Positions 46,460-56,237 of a stretch of DNA of 64,000 nucleotides are shown in pieces (within the stretch, counting starts at the first letter, position 1; each line of letters starts with the position of its first letter). Where the stretch lies: the NCBI RefSeq assembly GCF_005116655.2, contig NZ_CP050698.1, positions 3,455,489 to 3,519,488 on the forward strand, given 5' to 3'. Both the position numbers and the translations under genes were made by a program. The stretch comes from Desulfosediminicola flagellatus. GTDB lineage: Bacteria > Desulfobacterota > Desulfobulbia > Desulfobulbales > Desulfocapsaceae. The notes beneath the pieces were generated by a model. The model was not told the DNA's origin. It saw only the letters and a program-made list of their open reading frames with translations, and made no database searches.

Positions 46460-49400
46460 TTAAAAATCGAACTGGATATCGTCGGCTGCCAGTGCTGGCT
46501 GCCCATCAAACACATCATTCGGGGAAAGCTCAGGTTCAAGAAGCCGTACCTGAGGATTTTTTAAAACAGTGTTCAGTATGTTTTTGTAAAGCTCGACAAT
46601 TCCCTGAGCTGTCATTTCCGAAAAAAGTTCTGTGCTGTATTCCAGTGCTCCATGCAATTCCCCGTTGCTCTGGGTGAGTGACACAAGAAGATCATATTTT
46701 GCCACAGTCTGTTCTCTGCCAATGGGTGTCAACTTCGTGTTCCCAAGCTTGAGAGTTGGCTCCGGCGTATTTTGTAAAACAAAGACAACCTGCACCAGGG
46801 GGTGACGGTTGAGGAGACGGTCCGGCCGTAGAACCCGAACCATTTCGTCAAAAGGCATGTCCTGATGGGTATATGCCTCAAGACATGTTCCTCTGACCTG
46901 TTTCAGAAAATCGGTAAAGGTTGGATCGCCGGAGAGATCAACCCGGATAGGCAACATGTTGACAAAAAAACCGATAATCGATTCAAACCGTTTTTGGTTA
47001 CGATTAGCAATGGGGGTCCCGATAAGAAACTGATCCTGTCCTGTATACCGAAAAATGAGCCAGGAAAATGCGGACAGCATTGTCATGAAAAATGTGCTTG
47101 CCTGGGTACGTGAAAGAGCGTGTAGATCACCGCACAGCTCCTTGTCTAATTGGAATGATATAATATTTCCGGCATTTCGTGTTACCGCAGGCGGGATGAA
47201 ATCAGTAGGGAATTCGAGTTGATGCGGAGTGTTCTTGAGTTGATTCATCCAATAGTTTCGCATAACTGTGCCACCGCGACCAGCCAGAAGCCGCCGTTGC
47301 CATAACGAAAAATCATGGTACTGATATTCCAGTGCTTTACTCTGAGGAATATCCCCTGAGAGTAGAGAATTATACAGAGTTGAGAGCTCTCTTGAGAATA
47401 CTCCGATTGACCAGCCATCGCAGATGATATGATGAAAGGTTATAAGAATGACGTGACAATTCTGCTCAACTTCGATAATTCCCGCCCTGATGAGAGGACC
47501 TCGCTCTAAATCAAAAGGGGTGTTTGCTTCCCTTAGAATAATTCGCTCAATAGAGGATAGCTCTTTAGCATCAGGGGAGCTGGCTTCCTGCTCATGCCTG
47601 ACTAGGGCAAAATCAATTTCGTCGAGAACCTTTTTCTGAGGAGTACCCGTTTCGTCTTTAGTAAAAGTCGTCCTGAGAGTCTCGTGCCTTTTGATGATAA
47701 TAGATATTGCCTCCTGCAATATCTCGACGTCCAACTCCCCTTCACACCTTAACGCAACAGGCATATTATAGACGGCAATCCCCTTAAGTGATTGTTCAAT
47801 CAACCATAGCCTTTCCTGAGCATAAGAAAGTACCGACTGTTCATTGTCCGTCTGAAAGTTAGAACCCAGATCCTCTTCTTCCTGGACTTCATTTGAATCG
47901 ATACGATCTGCAAGCTCTGTAACAGTAGGACAATCAAAAATATCACGGATCGGCAAAGTGAGTGAGAACAACGCATTGATCTCAGAAATGAGTTGTGTTG
48001 CCAGAAGCGAATGTCCTCCAATATCAAAGAAGTTATCTTGTGGGTGAACTGTTGGCAGCTCAAGAACTCGTGCCCATATTTCACACAGTATCTGCTCAGT
48101 TGGCCTTGAGGCCTGGCTCTCGAGTACAGCAGTATTGGCGGAACGGTCTATAGCAAGAAGTTTCTGACGATCAATTTTGCCGTTTGCTGTCAATGGCATT
48201 TTCTCAATCGGCACCAGATACCGTGGAACCATATACGATGGCAGCTTTTCAGCGAGTTTCAGCCGCAAATCGGCCATATCGCTTTCAGCAATACCTACAA
48301 CATAGGCGGCAAGTTCAGGTTGGGCGTCATCTTGATCATCGACTATCACAGCACACTCTCTCACCGCAGAAAAACAATCCAGCACACTTTCAATCTCCTG
48401 AAGTTCCACCCGGAACCCCCGGATCTTAACCTGGTGGTCAACACGTCCAAGACACTCAATGCTCCCGTCTGGCAGGTATCTGGCAAGATCACCACTTCGG
48501 TACATACGCGCATCAGGAACAGCACTGAACGGATCTGAAATAAATCGCTCAATGGTCAACTCTTGCCTGTTTAAATAGCCTCTGGCGCACACCTGCCCAC
48601 CAATAAACAACTCTCCCGGAACCCCTACAGGAGCCGGCTCCATGTTGTTCTCCAGTATATAAATTGCACAGTTATCAATAGGCCTGCCAATAGATGGAAG
48701 TATCGGCCAGGTGCTGACGTCAATTGGCAGAGTCAGAGATGTTACAACATGGCTCTCAGTGGGCCCATATTGATTATGTAACCGACATTCAGGCAGCTCG
48801 TTAAAAAAGGTTCTTACCGGGTCAGTAATTCGTAATTGTTCGCCTGCGGTGATCAGATTCCGAAGAAAAGATGGATATTGTCGCTTCTTAACCGCAGTTA
48901 TTGCCAGTTGTTGTAGTGCAACGAAAGGCATGAATAATCTTTCAATCTTTGAGCTAACCAAAAGATCAAGCAACGCTTCACTGTCTCTTCGAACATTCTC
49001 ATCAATCAGGACAAGATTTCCCCCGGAACAGAGAGTACAAAATATTTCCTGAAAAGAGACATCAAAGCAAAGAGGGGAAAACTGGAGTGTGATGGCCTTG
49101 TCACCAAACCCCTCTTCGGCAAGTTGCCACCTGATCAGATTGGTGAGTGACCGATGAGGCATGGCCACCCCTTTAGGTTTTCCGGTAGAACCTGAGGTAT
49201 AAAGGACATAAGCAAGATCATCAAGATCATCAAGATTCTGAGTAAGCGGAGGAGGATCTTCCGCCGGTGCAGTATACGAAATGGTATCAATTAAAAATGC
49301 TTCCGAGATCTTTTCATCAATAACAGTTTTGAATTGTTGATGTTTGTCGATAATCTCTGATGAGGTGATGAGAATCCTTGCTCCACTATCAACAAAAATA

Positions 49401-51196
49401 GTCCTGCTGCGCTCTAAAGGATTTGACAGGTCAACAGGAAGACAAGCACCGCCTGCCTTCAGAATGCCGACAACTGCAGCTACCATATCCACAGAGCGAT
49501 CAAGGGCGACAGCCACCACAACATCAGGGCCAACGCCTTTTGTTCGCAGCATTTTTGCTATCTGATTTGCAGCACCATTGAGCTGTCGATAGCTTATCGA
49601 CTGACCAGACCATGATAGAGCAATTCGTGACTCATTCTTTTGGCATTGCTCTTCAAAGAGTGCGATGACATTAGTATCACGCTCTTCTCCCTGTCGTACC
49701 TCGCCTCGACCACAGGTCAGTCCAGTCTTTTCCTGAGGTGACAGTAGTGGAATGTCTGATAATAACTTGCCGGGAGAACACACCATCCCCTCAAGAACAC
49801 GTAAATAATATCTACCTAGCCGTTGAATGGTTTCCTCATCGAATAGTTCTGTGCGGTATTCAAATGAGACCTCCAACCCATCATTTTTTTCACCAAGAAA
49901 GAAGCCCAGATCAAAATGCGTGCTGTTGCGCTCTATGGCAATCGGTGTGAAATGACAATCCCCAAAGGCAGATCCAGGCATAGGTGAATTCTGGAATGCA
50001 AACATCACCTGGAAGAGCGGGGAATGGTCAAGATTTCTATCATCGACACACGCATTAACAACCTGCTCAAACGGAGCATCCTCATGAGAAAATGCATCGA
50101 TAACTACTGAACGAACGTGCTGAATAAGCGACTCGACACTTGAGTCATCAAAAAAATGAATGCGCAAAGCGAGAGTATTAACAAACAGACCGATTAGAGG
50201 TTCAAATTCCAGCATCTTTCGGTTCGCCACCGGCGTGCCGACAATGATATCATTCTGTCTGCAGTATCTATTGAGCAGAGCGGAAAATCCCGCTAATGTG
50301 ATCATAAACAGGGACGATTGAGTTCGAGTTGCAAGCGTCTTGAGACCGGCTGTCAGTTGAGAAGAAATGAAAAAACTCCCAGTCGCGCCACAGGCGGTTC
50401 CAGAGCCCGTCCGTGGCCTGTCGGTTGGCAGAGCTAAAAGGGGAGCTGCGCCTTTAAGAGAATTTCTCCAATACTTAATATCGAATTCGAATGCCCCATT
50501 TCGGGCAAGACTATGCTGCCAGGCGGCATAGTCGGCATATTGTATAGCCAACGGTGCCAATGTCTGGTCGACCGTGTTCGTAAGTTGATTATAGAATTGG
50601 GTAAGATCGCCGAAAAACACACCTAACGACCATCCATCAGTGATAATGTGATGCATAACGACCAGTAACACAAACCGTTCATCCTCTAGCCTTATCAGCC
50701 GGACGCGATGCAGAGGACCGCTTGCAAGATCGAAAGGTGCGTTTGTATTCTTCTCAATCAAGGCATCTTTCTCGATATTCCGCCTTTTGCTATCCAATGA
50801 TCGGAGATCGCTATAGCCATAATCCAACACTGATTTGGTTGTTATTGATTGAAATGGTTTACCCTGAAAGTCTCCGAATGTTGTCCTCAGCATTTCATGA
50901 CGATCAACAACCATCCTCAAAGCCTGTTCAATATGCTGCCAGGACAGTCCTCCCTCAATATACCCTGCACTAGCAACCGTATACGCGTTGAGTGTTTCAT
51001 CAAGCTGTTCAATAAACCACATTCGCTCCTGCGCGAGTGAAAGCGGCATACGATCATGACGGTTAACCGATATAAGGGGATAGCTCTTGGCTTGAACCTC
51101 TACATTACCGGCCTGACCTCTTTGCCTGATTTTCTTCATAAGCAAATCACGCTGGGCCGGACTAAGAGACTCTAATCGATCCTGGATATTTGACAT
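46460..51196 (-). CDS. Nonribosomal peptide synthetase: C - A (Pro-like) - PCP - C
   Basis: About 1,578 residues. The first condensation domain has MHHIITDGWSLGVF near residue 182. The adenylation domain (about 500-1000) has LYTSGSTGKPKGVAMPHRS, NQYGPTESHVVT and TANGKIDRQKL; my reading of the selectivity positions is DVQFIAQVVK, one change from the common proline code. The carrier serine is in NFFDIGGHSLLATQL near 1060. A second full condensation domain has HHIICDGWSIGVF near 1255 and runs nearly to the end, where the tail is DDIQFDF. Having a condensation domain first, it either acylates its amino acid or accepts an upstream peptide. The true start is probably the ATG at 51196, after two TTG codons. 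It is first in a three-gene operon. Confidence 0.94.
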   Translation of the reverse strand: MSNIQDRLESLSPAQRDLLMKKIRQRGQAGNVEVQAKSYPLISVNRHDRMPLSLAQERMWFIEQLDETLNAYTVASAGYIEGGLSWQHIEQALRMVVDRHEMLRTTFGDFQGKPFQSITTKSVLDYGYSDLRSLDSKRRNIEKDALIEKNTNAPFDLASGPLHRVRLIRLEDERFVLLVVMHHIITDGWSLGVFFGDLTQFYNQLTNTVDQTLAPLAIQYADYAAWQHSLARNGAFEFDIKYWRNSLKGAAPLLALPTDRPRTGSGTACGATGSFFISSQLTAGLKTLATRTQSSLFMITLAGFSALLNRYCRQNDIIVGTPVANRKMLEFEPLIGLFVNTLALRIHFFDDSSVESLIQHVRSVVIDAFSHEDAPFEQVVNACVDDRNLDHSPLFQVMFAFQNSPMPGSAFGDCHFTPIAIERNSTHFDLGFFLGEKNDGLEVSFEYRTELFDEETIQRLGRYYLRVLEGMVCSPGKLLSDIPLLSPQEKTGLTCGRGEVRQGEERDTNVIALFEEQCQKNESRIALSWSGQSISYRQLNGAANQIAKMLRTKGVGPDVVVAVALDRSVDMVAAVVGILKAGGACLPVDLSNPLERSRTIFVDSGARILITSSEIIDKHQQFKTVIDEKISEAFLIDTISYTAPAEDPPPLTQNLDDLDDLAYVLYTSGSTGKPKGVAMPHRSLTNLIRWQLAEEGFGDKAITLQFSPLCFDVSFQEIFCTLCSGGNLVLIDENVRRDSEALLDLLVSSKIERLFMPFVALQQLAITAVKKRQYPSFLRNLITAGEQLRITDPVRTFFNELPECRLHNQYGPTESHVVTSLTLPIDVSTWPILPSIGRPIDNCAIYILENNMEPAPVGVPGELFIGGQVCARGYLNRQELTIERFISDPFSAVPDARMYRSGDLARYLPDGSIECLGRVDHQVKIRGFRVELQEIESVLDCFSAVRECAVIVDDQDDAQPELAAYVVGIAESDMADLRLKLAEKLPSYMVPRYLVPIEKMPLTANGKIDRQKLLAIDRSANTAVLESQASRPTEQILCEIWARVLELPTVHPQDNFFDIGGHSLLATQLISEINALFSLTLPIRDIFDCPTVTELADRIDSNEVQEEEDLGSNFQTDNEQSVLSYAQERLWLIEQSLKGIAVYNMPVALRCEGELDVEILQEAISIIIKRHETLRTTFTKDETGTPQKKVLDEIDFALVRHEQEASSPDAKELSSIERIILREANTPFDLERGPLIRAGIIEVEQNCHVILITFHHIICDGWSIGVFSRELSTLYNSLLSGDIPQSKALEYQYHDFSLWQRRLLAGRGGTVMRNYWMNQLKNTPHQLEFPTDFIPPAVTRNAGNIISFQLDKELCGDLHALSRTQASTFFMTMLSAFSWLIFRYTGQDQFLIGTPIANRNQKRFESIIGFFVNMLPIRVDLSGDPTFTDFLKQVRGTCLEAYTHQDMPFDEMVRVLRPDRLLNRHPLVQVVFVLQNTPEPTLKLGNTKLTPIGREQTVAKYDLLVSLTQSNGELHGALEYSTELFSEMTAQGIVELYKNILNTVLKNPQVRLLEPELSPNDVFDGQPALAADDIQFDF

Positions 51197-52049
51197 AAAT
51201 TTCAACAAGGTTGTAGCAGTACGTATCTGGTTATAATACTCTTCTATTAAATTTTTCTATTGAACTGTAATTCTTGGATTTGTGAGAATCCCTCCGAGAG
51301 GATTTCTAATGTAGTTCTAATATTCCAACACGATCACCAGCTCTTCTTGTCACTGAAAGTGAAATAGAAAAGCATCAGCATTTCCAGGTGCTCAGATATG
51401 CTCAAACGAGTTTTCATCCTAAATCGACCCTTCTGGCCAATATTAGCGTGACGGCCAAGATTTTTATCCTCAGAATATCTGCTATATACCTGAGGTAAAA
51501 ATCTGAGGTGCGCCTCGTTCTTGAACAGAATGCTGCGTTTTAGAATCAAAACTGACTATAAAGGGAGATAACTGGCTAAAACTAAATCGTATGTTTTATG
51601 TCAGCAAACAACGTCCCCAAAGACTTTAAAGAAAAGTAGATCGAAAACACCATGTCAATTTAACAGTACCCAATACTGGTTCTATCACACTCTTTCGTCA
51701 CGTGTAAAACTAAGTTTTCCTCTATAATTGGGGGCTAGGGCGTATCCGACTAACGAAAACTCCAACCTGATGGCAACGAACGGCAAGGATCCACTTGCAG
51801 GCTAGGCACATATGCCATATTGATGAGTATTTTGAAGACGTGTCTGTACATTGTGACGAGATTGCGTATGCTCTAAATGAATATACTTTCTGTTCATCAA
51901 ATAGTATAAAATTTGCCAGAAGAGCACTTCGGTAATGAGAATGGAATCAACGTTGATGGCAAGACTCCCGGTCTCCCTTTGACTAATCAACGGAGACCCC
52001 TGAACAAATCACCTACAGAACCATCGTGAAAAGATGCCCTGCCCGGAAC
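51197..52049. other. Promoter region of the peptide synthetase operon with a repeat copy
   Basis: 853 bases. They contain the palindromic repeat copy B (51411-51555) and should contain the operon promoter. A 71-codon frame (51334-51549) is just a reading of the repeat. The rest holds no supported gene. Confidence 0.6.
51411..51555 (-). repeat. Dispersed palindromic/MITE-like repeat, copy B
   Basis: The reverse complement of this stretch aligns with 6800-6940 over most of its length. Its left end TTTTCATCCTAAA matches the left end of copy A, showing that the element has inverted ends. Shared internal blocks include GCATTCTGTTCAAGA and GATATTCTGAGGATAAAAAT. It lies in the region upstream of the peptide synthetase operon. 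Confidence 0.8.
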
Positions 52050-52790
52050 CTATGTCGCTGCACTAACGCGCCATGCTTGATTTGTAGTCCACCAGTCGAC
52101 ACCCTTTGCAAAGATTTCCCCTGCTGTCGCCGCGTGGATTATAGCAGAATCGAGTACCGGGAAGTCGCATGATTGCTCATCAAAAATGAGAGAAAGTTCT
52201 GTACATCCCAAAATAATTGCATCAGCTCCACGATGAATCAAATCGTTAGCCATTGCATGAACTATGTGCGCTCGGTGTTTGCGATTAAAGCATAAATCCG
52301 AGTAAATAATGTCTGTTAATTTAGCCATATCTTCATCTGATGGATAAACAGTTGAGACATCATACTTTTTGAATGTTTCATCATATATTCTATGATCTTG
52401 AGTAAATGATGTACCTAGGATTCCAGCTTTTTTGTAGCCGCACGAAATAAACTTCTGAGTCACTGGATCAGCAATATGAACAAAAGGCACTTCGCTTGCC
52501 TTCGAGATCGGGCCGGAAACAATGTGAGCACTATTGCACGCCATCAATGTAAAATCCGCTCCAGCAGAAACCAGCAACTGATTTTTTTTACGCAGATATC
52601 TTGCAAGGGAATCAAAATCACCTTGGTGCAACCACTTCGCGGTTTGTGCACTATTGACACTGTATAGCAGAATTTCTGCATTCTTTGATTTGTTTGTGGC
52701 GTCTTCAGCAACCGAGTTGATTATATCATAATAGACAACAGTTGAATGCCAACTCATACCACCAATTAAGCCGATTATGGGATGTATCAT
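52050..52790 (-). CDS. Aspartate/glutamate racemase family protein
   Basis: About 246 residues. IIGLIGGMSWHSTVVYYDII opens the domain. The two catalytic cysteine motifs are present, LMACNSAHIVSG and ADAIILGCTELSLIF. It interconverts L- and D-forms of aspartate or a related amino acid by a cofactor-free two-base mechanism. The frame continues 13 codons upstream to 52829, but family members begin close to the GLIGG strand. It lies 0.85 kb upstream of the peptide synthetase operon on the same strand; a role in supplying a D-amino acid is possible but unproven. Confidence 0.9.
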   Translation of the reverse strand: MIHPIIGLIGGMSWHSTVVYYDIINSVAEDATNKSKNAEILLYSVNSAQTAKWLHQGDFDSLARYLRKKNQLLVSAGADFTLMACNSAHIVSGPISKASEVPFVHIADPVTQKFISCGYKKAGILGTSFTQDHRIYDETFKKYDVSTVYPSDEDMAKLTDIIYSDLCFNRKHRAHIVHAMANDLIHRGADAIILGCTELSLIFDEQSCDFPVLDSAIIHAATAGEIFAKGVDWWTTNQAWRVSAAT

Positions 52791-53268
52791 GATGATTGTA
52801 GGAGCAAATGTTCTGTTGACCAGCATCACACAATTAACCAGAAGGCTTGACCGAAGTTTATTGTATTATATTTCTATATGAGCAAAGGGGTCGATTCCTA
52901 CCGATTAATCAGCTAAAGACCTTCCACATGAGAGATTACGTCTCATTTGATCATAAATTTACTCATAAACAAAGGTATTCTACACGCATCTCACTGCTAT
53001 AACCAGTTACCACCCACCTCTTTTACACGTAACTACGAATACTTGACAACATCACAACTTCTTGCACCATATTACACTCGTTGAACTATGCGAATTGGTT
53101 TCCCACTGTATTCGAGTAATAAGCAACCGCCCCCTAAGACAGTATTGTCCCAAGAGGAAAAACTGTTACAGAGCAGAATCTCTTTTTTCTTCGGCGACTA
53201 TCAGGCAGGTACACTTCTCAATAAATGCTGGATACGTGAATTGAAGGGAGGATCGCCTCATTAGAAAA
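52791..53268. other. Intergenic stretch, no gene
   Basis: 478 AT-rich bases between the integrase stop and the racemase gene. A 60-codon frame at 53062-53244 has no supporting features. Confidence 0.55.
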
Positions 53269-53901
53269 TCATTCTTCCCATGCATCGAGGACAAGCTTAC
53301 GTTTTTCATTTCCAACAACTTGAAGATAGATTTCTGTTGTTTTGGTGCTACTGTGACCCATAAGTTGAGCTAAAATATGTATAGGCAAGGGCTTAGTACC
53401 CGATAACATGGCGATACCGAAACCGTGCCTCAAGCCCTTTCCTGTAGCCTGTTTTCCTTTAACCTTCGCTCGATCCATAACTCGTTTTACTAAGCGATAA
53501 GCCGTTGGTCGACTCATAGACCAGAAAGGTTTATTCAAACCTTCGTTTCTCCGGTGTAGTCGCCGTATGTCAAAAACATAATCAAAGCTATCAATCAGAA
53601 TTTTAGGGACCGGCACAGTCCTAAATTCAGGCTGCTTCTCCCTGCCCCTTCCGTCCTTTTTCCTCTTTTTCAAAGAACGAAAAACAATGTCTTTACTATC
53701 AATCAATATCCTACTGGGTGAAAGCTCAAGAGCTTCTGAAGGTCGGCAGCCAGTGTAATGGAGAACATGGCAAAAAATCCGATTTTCACGATCCTCTTCT
53801 TCCGCAGCGGCTAGATAATTTTTTCGCTCCTGAGCGGTCAGGTACAATCTTTCCCCTTTAGGAGAGAAAAGACTCATTTCTGGTGATTTTTCAATTTTCA
53901 T
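53269..53901 (-). CDS. Tyrosine recombinase, catalytic domain only
   Basis: About 210 residues covering only the C-terminal catalytic domain. The first arginine is in HYTGCRPSEALEL, then a basic strand (SLKKRKKDGRGREKQ), the second box reads GKGLRHGFGIAML (histidine of HxxR replaced by lysine, as in some relatives), and LMGHSSTKTTEIYLQVVG holds the last histidine and the nucleophilic tyrosine. The N-terminal core-binding domain of ordinary integrases is missing. It lies beside the TIR-TPR genes and may be the integrase remnant or a compact integrase of an accessory region. No tRNA attachment site adjoins it. The start at 53901 is preferred over 53946. Confidence 0.86.
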   Translation of the reverse strand: MKIEKSPEMSLFSPKGERLYLTAQERKNYLAAAEEEDRENRIFCHVLHYTGCRPSEALELSPSRILIDSKDIVFRSLKKRKKDGRGREKQPEFRTVPVPKILIDSFDYVFDIRRLHRRNEGLNKPFWSMSRPTAYRLVKRVMDRAKVKGKQATGKGLRHGFGIAMLSGTKPLPIHILAQLMGHSSTKTTEIYLQVVGNEKRKLVLDAWEE

Positions 53902-54099
53902 AGGACCTGAATCAAAAGTAATTAGTTTTGATTCAAAATAGCCCAAAAAGAAGATCGAAGCAAGTTTGAATCACACCAACAAATGAAGCACAGTTAACAT
54001 CGCTATTATAGACAGTTATCTCCGGTCAGCTTGGTTCAGTTGTGAAAACTTGATTTTCGGTCTTGTGGATGTATTTGCAACACTATGGGCTATACGGTA

Positions 54100-56067
54100 T
54101 CACTCCATTTCTGCCTTCAGTTTTGCAATAATCTCCCGCACGATTTCAGCATGAGAGGATTGAGTCTCTTCGAAAATTTCAAAAGCTTTTTCAAGGACGT
54201 CAATCGCCTTTTCCCTGCGGTTAAGAGCAATGAGAATTAAACCCTTATTGTACCAAAAACCGGCAATATCCGGTTGGATCTTCAGGGCCTGGTCAGAGGC
54301 GGCAATGGCATCTTCATGCCAGCCAAGAGCTGCAAGAGAGCAGCCCTTGTTGCTCAAGGCTGCTGCAAAATCCGGTTGAATTTGTAGGGCCTCGTCGTAG
54401 GCGGCAATGGCATCTTCCTTGCGTCCAAGATTAGCGAGAGCGAAACCCTTGTTGTTCCAGGTCTCTGCAAAATCCGGATGAATCCCCAGGGCCTTATCAT
54501 AGGCGACAATGGCATCTTCGTGCCGGCCAAGAGCAACGAGAGTGGTTCCCTTGCCGTTCCAGGTGACTGCAGAATCCGGTTGAATCTTCAGGGCCTCGTC
54601 GTAGGCGGCAATGGCATCTTCGTGCCGTCCAAGATTAGCGAGAGCGTTTCCCTTGTTGTTCCAAGTCTCTGCAAAATCCGGTTGAATTTCTAGGGCCTCG
54701 TCGTAGGCGGCAATGGCATCTTCATGCCGGCCAAGAGCAACCAGAGCGTTTCCCTTGCTGTACAGTGCTGCTGCAAAATCCGATTGAATCTCCAGGGCCT
54801 CGTCGTAGGCGGCAATGGCATCTTCGTGCCGGCCAAGAGCAACCAGAGAGTTACCTCTGTCGTACCAGGCGACTGCAAAGTCCGGTTGAACCTCCAAGGC
54901 CTTATCATAGGCGACTATAGCCTCTTCGTGCTGGCCAAGAGCATCGAGAGCGACCCCCTTGTTGGTCCAGGCATCTGCAAAATCCGGTTGTATCTCTAAG
55001 GCCTGGCCCAAGGCGACTAAGGCATCTTCGTGCCTGCCAAGAACATTGAGAGAGCTACCTTTATCGTACCAGGCGACTGCATAATCAGGTTGTATCTCCA
55101 GGGCCTTATCATAGGCGACAACGGCATCTTCGTGCCGGCCAAGAGTAACGAGAGCGAAACCCTTGTCGTACCAGGCGACTGAAAAATCCGGTTGTATCTC
55201 CAGGGTTTTGTCATATGCGGCTATAGCCTCTTCATGGCGGCCAAGAATTGAGAGAGCTGTACCCTTGTTGAACCAGGCCTCTGCATGTTCCGGTTGTATC
55301 CCCAGAGCCTTGTCATATGCGGCTATAGCCTCTTCATGGCGGCCAAGAGCTGAGAGAGCGGCCCCCTTGTTGTTCCAGGCATTTGTCGTATCAGGATTTG
55401 TCTCCAAAGCCTTATCATATGCCTCGATAGCCTCATCGTTTTTGCCAAGAGCTGAGAGAGCAACACCCTTGTTGTACCAGGCATTTGCATCCTCCGGTTT
55501 GAGAAGGGTAATTGAAGTCAAAACATCTGACGCTTTCTGATAATCTTCAACATAGTAGGCCGTTTCAGCTTTGCCAAAAAGGCTGGCAATGATTTTTTCA
55601 TTTTCTGTTCGTGTGTCTTCAGCATGTTTTTCAGCTAAAGACATGCCACCAAGATTTACTGCCAAATGGTCTAACTCCGCTTCAAAGTCATTGAACAAGT
55701 TATATTGCTGATATGGAGATAAACGGTTATCACCCCGACCACAGTCCTCTAACCGGATAGGCACAATGGTAAATAAATCCTCTGACTGTACCCTGGCAAT
55801 TTCATAGGCCTGTTGCAATTCCTCGTCTTGAAATCCTGGTTCATCTCCGGTCTTTTTCAATGCCGCTTCACTAATGCAGATGACGAAGAATCGACATTTC
55901 GGGATCGCTTTTTCAATCTTCCTCTTCCAGAATCCCGGCCCCAGGTCCTCTTTATCAAACCAAACATCAAGATTACGCTCTATTAATCCTGTATAGATCC
56001 TGCGCACCATATCAAGGTTCTCATGGGCGTAGCTGAGAAATACACGTGTTTTGTCTTTTCTGGACAT
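54100..56067 (-). CDS. TIR-domain protein with 13 TPR repeats
   Basis: 655 residues. Residues 6-150 form a TIR domain: RVFLSYAHENLDMVRRIY, LDVWFDKEDLGPGFWKRKIE, FFVICISEAALKKTG, FQDEELQQAYEIA and TIVPIRLEDC. The glutamates of the DEELQQAYE helix are candidates for the NADase residue. After a short linker (about 155-190), I count 13 tandem 34-residue TPR units of the type PDFAxxWxNKGxALxxLGRH and EDAIAAYDEALEIQ. TIR-TPR proteins in bacteria are often sensors or NAD-depleting effectors in phage defence; that is inference here. GAGG before the ATG sets the start. A paralogue lies immediately upstream. Confidence 0.9.
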   Translation of the reverse strand: MSRKDKTRVFLSYAHENLDMVRRIYTGLIERNLDVWFDKEDLGPGFWKRKIEKAIPKCRFFVICISEAALKKTGDEPGFQDEELQQAYEIARVQSEDLFTIVPIRLEDCGRGDNRLSPYQQYNLFNDFEAELDHLAVNLGGMSLAEKHAEDTRTENEKIIASLFGKAETAYYVEDYQKASDVLTSITLLKPEDANAWYNKGVALSALGKNDEAIEAYDKALETNPDTTNAWNNKGAALSALGRHEEAIAAYDKALGIQPEHAEAWFNKGTALSILGRHEEAIAAYDKTLEIQPDFSVAWYDKGFALVTLGRHEDAVVAYDKALEIQPDYAVAWYDKGSSLNVLGRHEDALVALGQALEIQPDFADAWTNKGVALDALGQHEEAIVAYDKALEVQPDFAVAWYDRGNSLVALGRHEDAIAAYDEALEIQSDFAAALYSKGNALVALGRHEDAIAAYDEALEIQPDFAETWNNKGNALANLGRHEDAIAAYDEALKIQPDSAVTWNGKGTTLVALGRHEDAIVAYDKALGIHPDFAETWNNKGFALANLGRKEDAIAAYDEALQIQPDFAAALSNKGCSLAALGWHEDAIAASDQALKIQPDIAGFWYNKGLILIALNRREKAIDVLEKAFEIFEETQSSHAEIVREIIAKLKAEME

Positions 56068-56237
56068 GATGCCTCACAATAGGTGTGAAATTATTTGAAA
56101 CGAAAGAAATACAGCTAGTTATAGCTTTTGATTAGCAGGATAGTGAGCGAGAGTCAAATTAAGACGTGAGAGCAAAAGAATTTATTGAGATTTTGCCCTA
56201 GTACCTGTGACAAACTGTCGCGGTGAATCCGGTTGGG

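Noticed and set aside
51334..51549. 71-codon minus-strand frame upstream of the peptide synthetase operon
   Set aside because: It is a translation of the palindromic repeat copy B.
54100..55540. Regularly spaced repeats resembling a CRISPR array
   Set aside because: The 102-base period equals 34 codons and encodes TPR units; there are no conserved short repeats with unique spacers.
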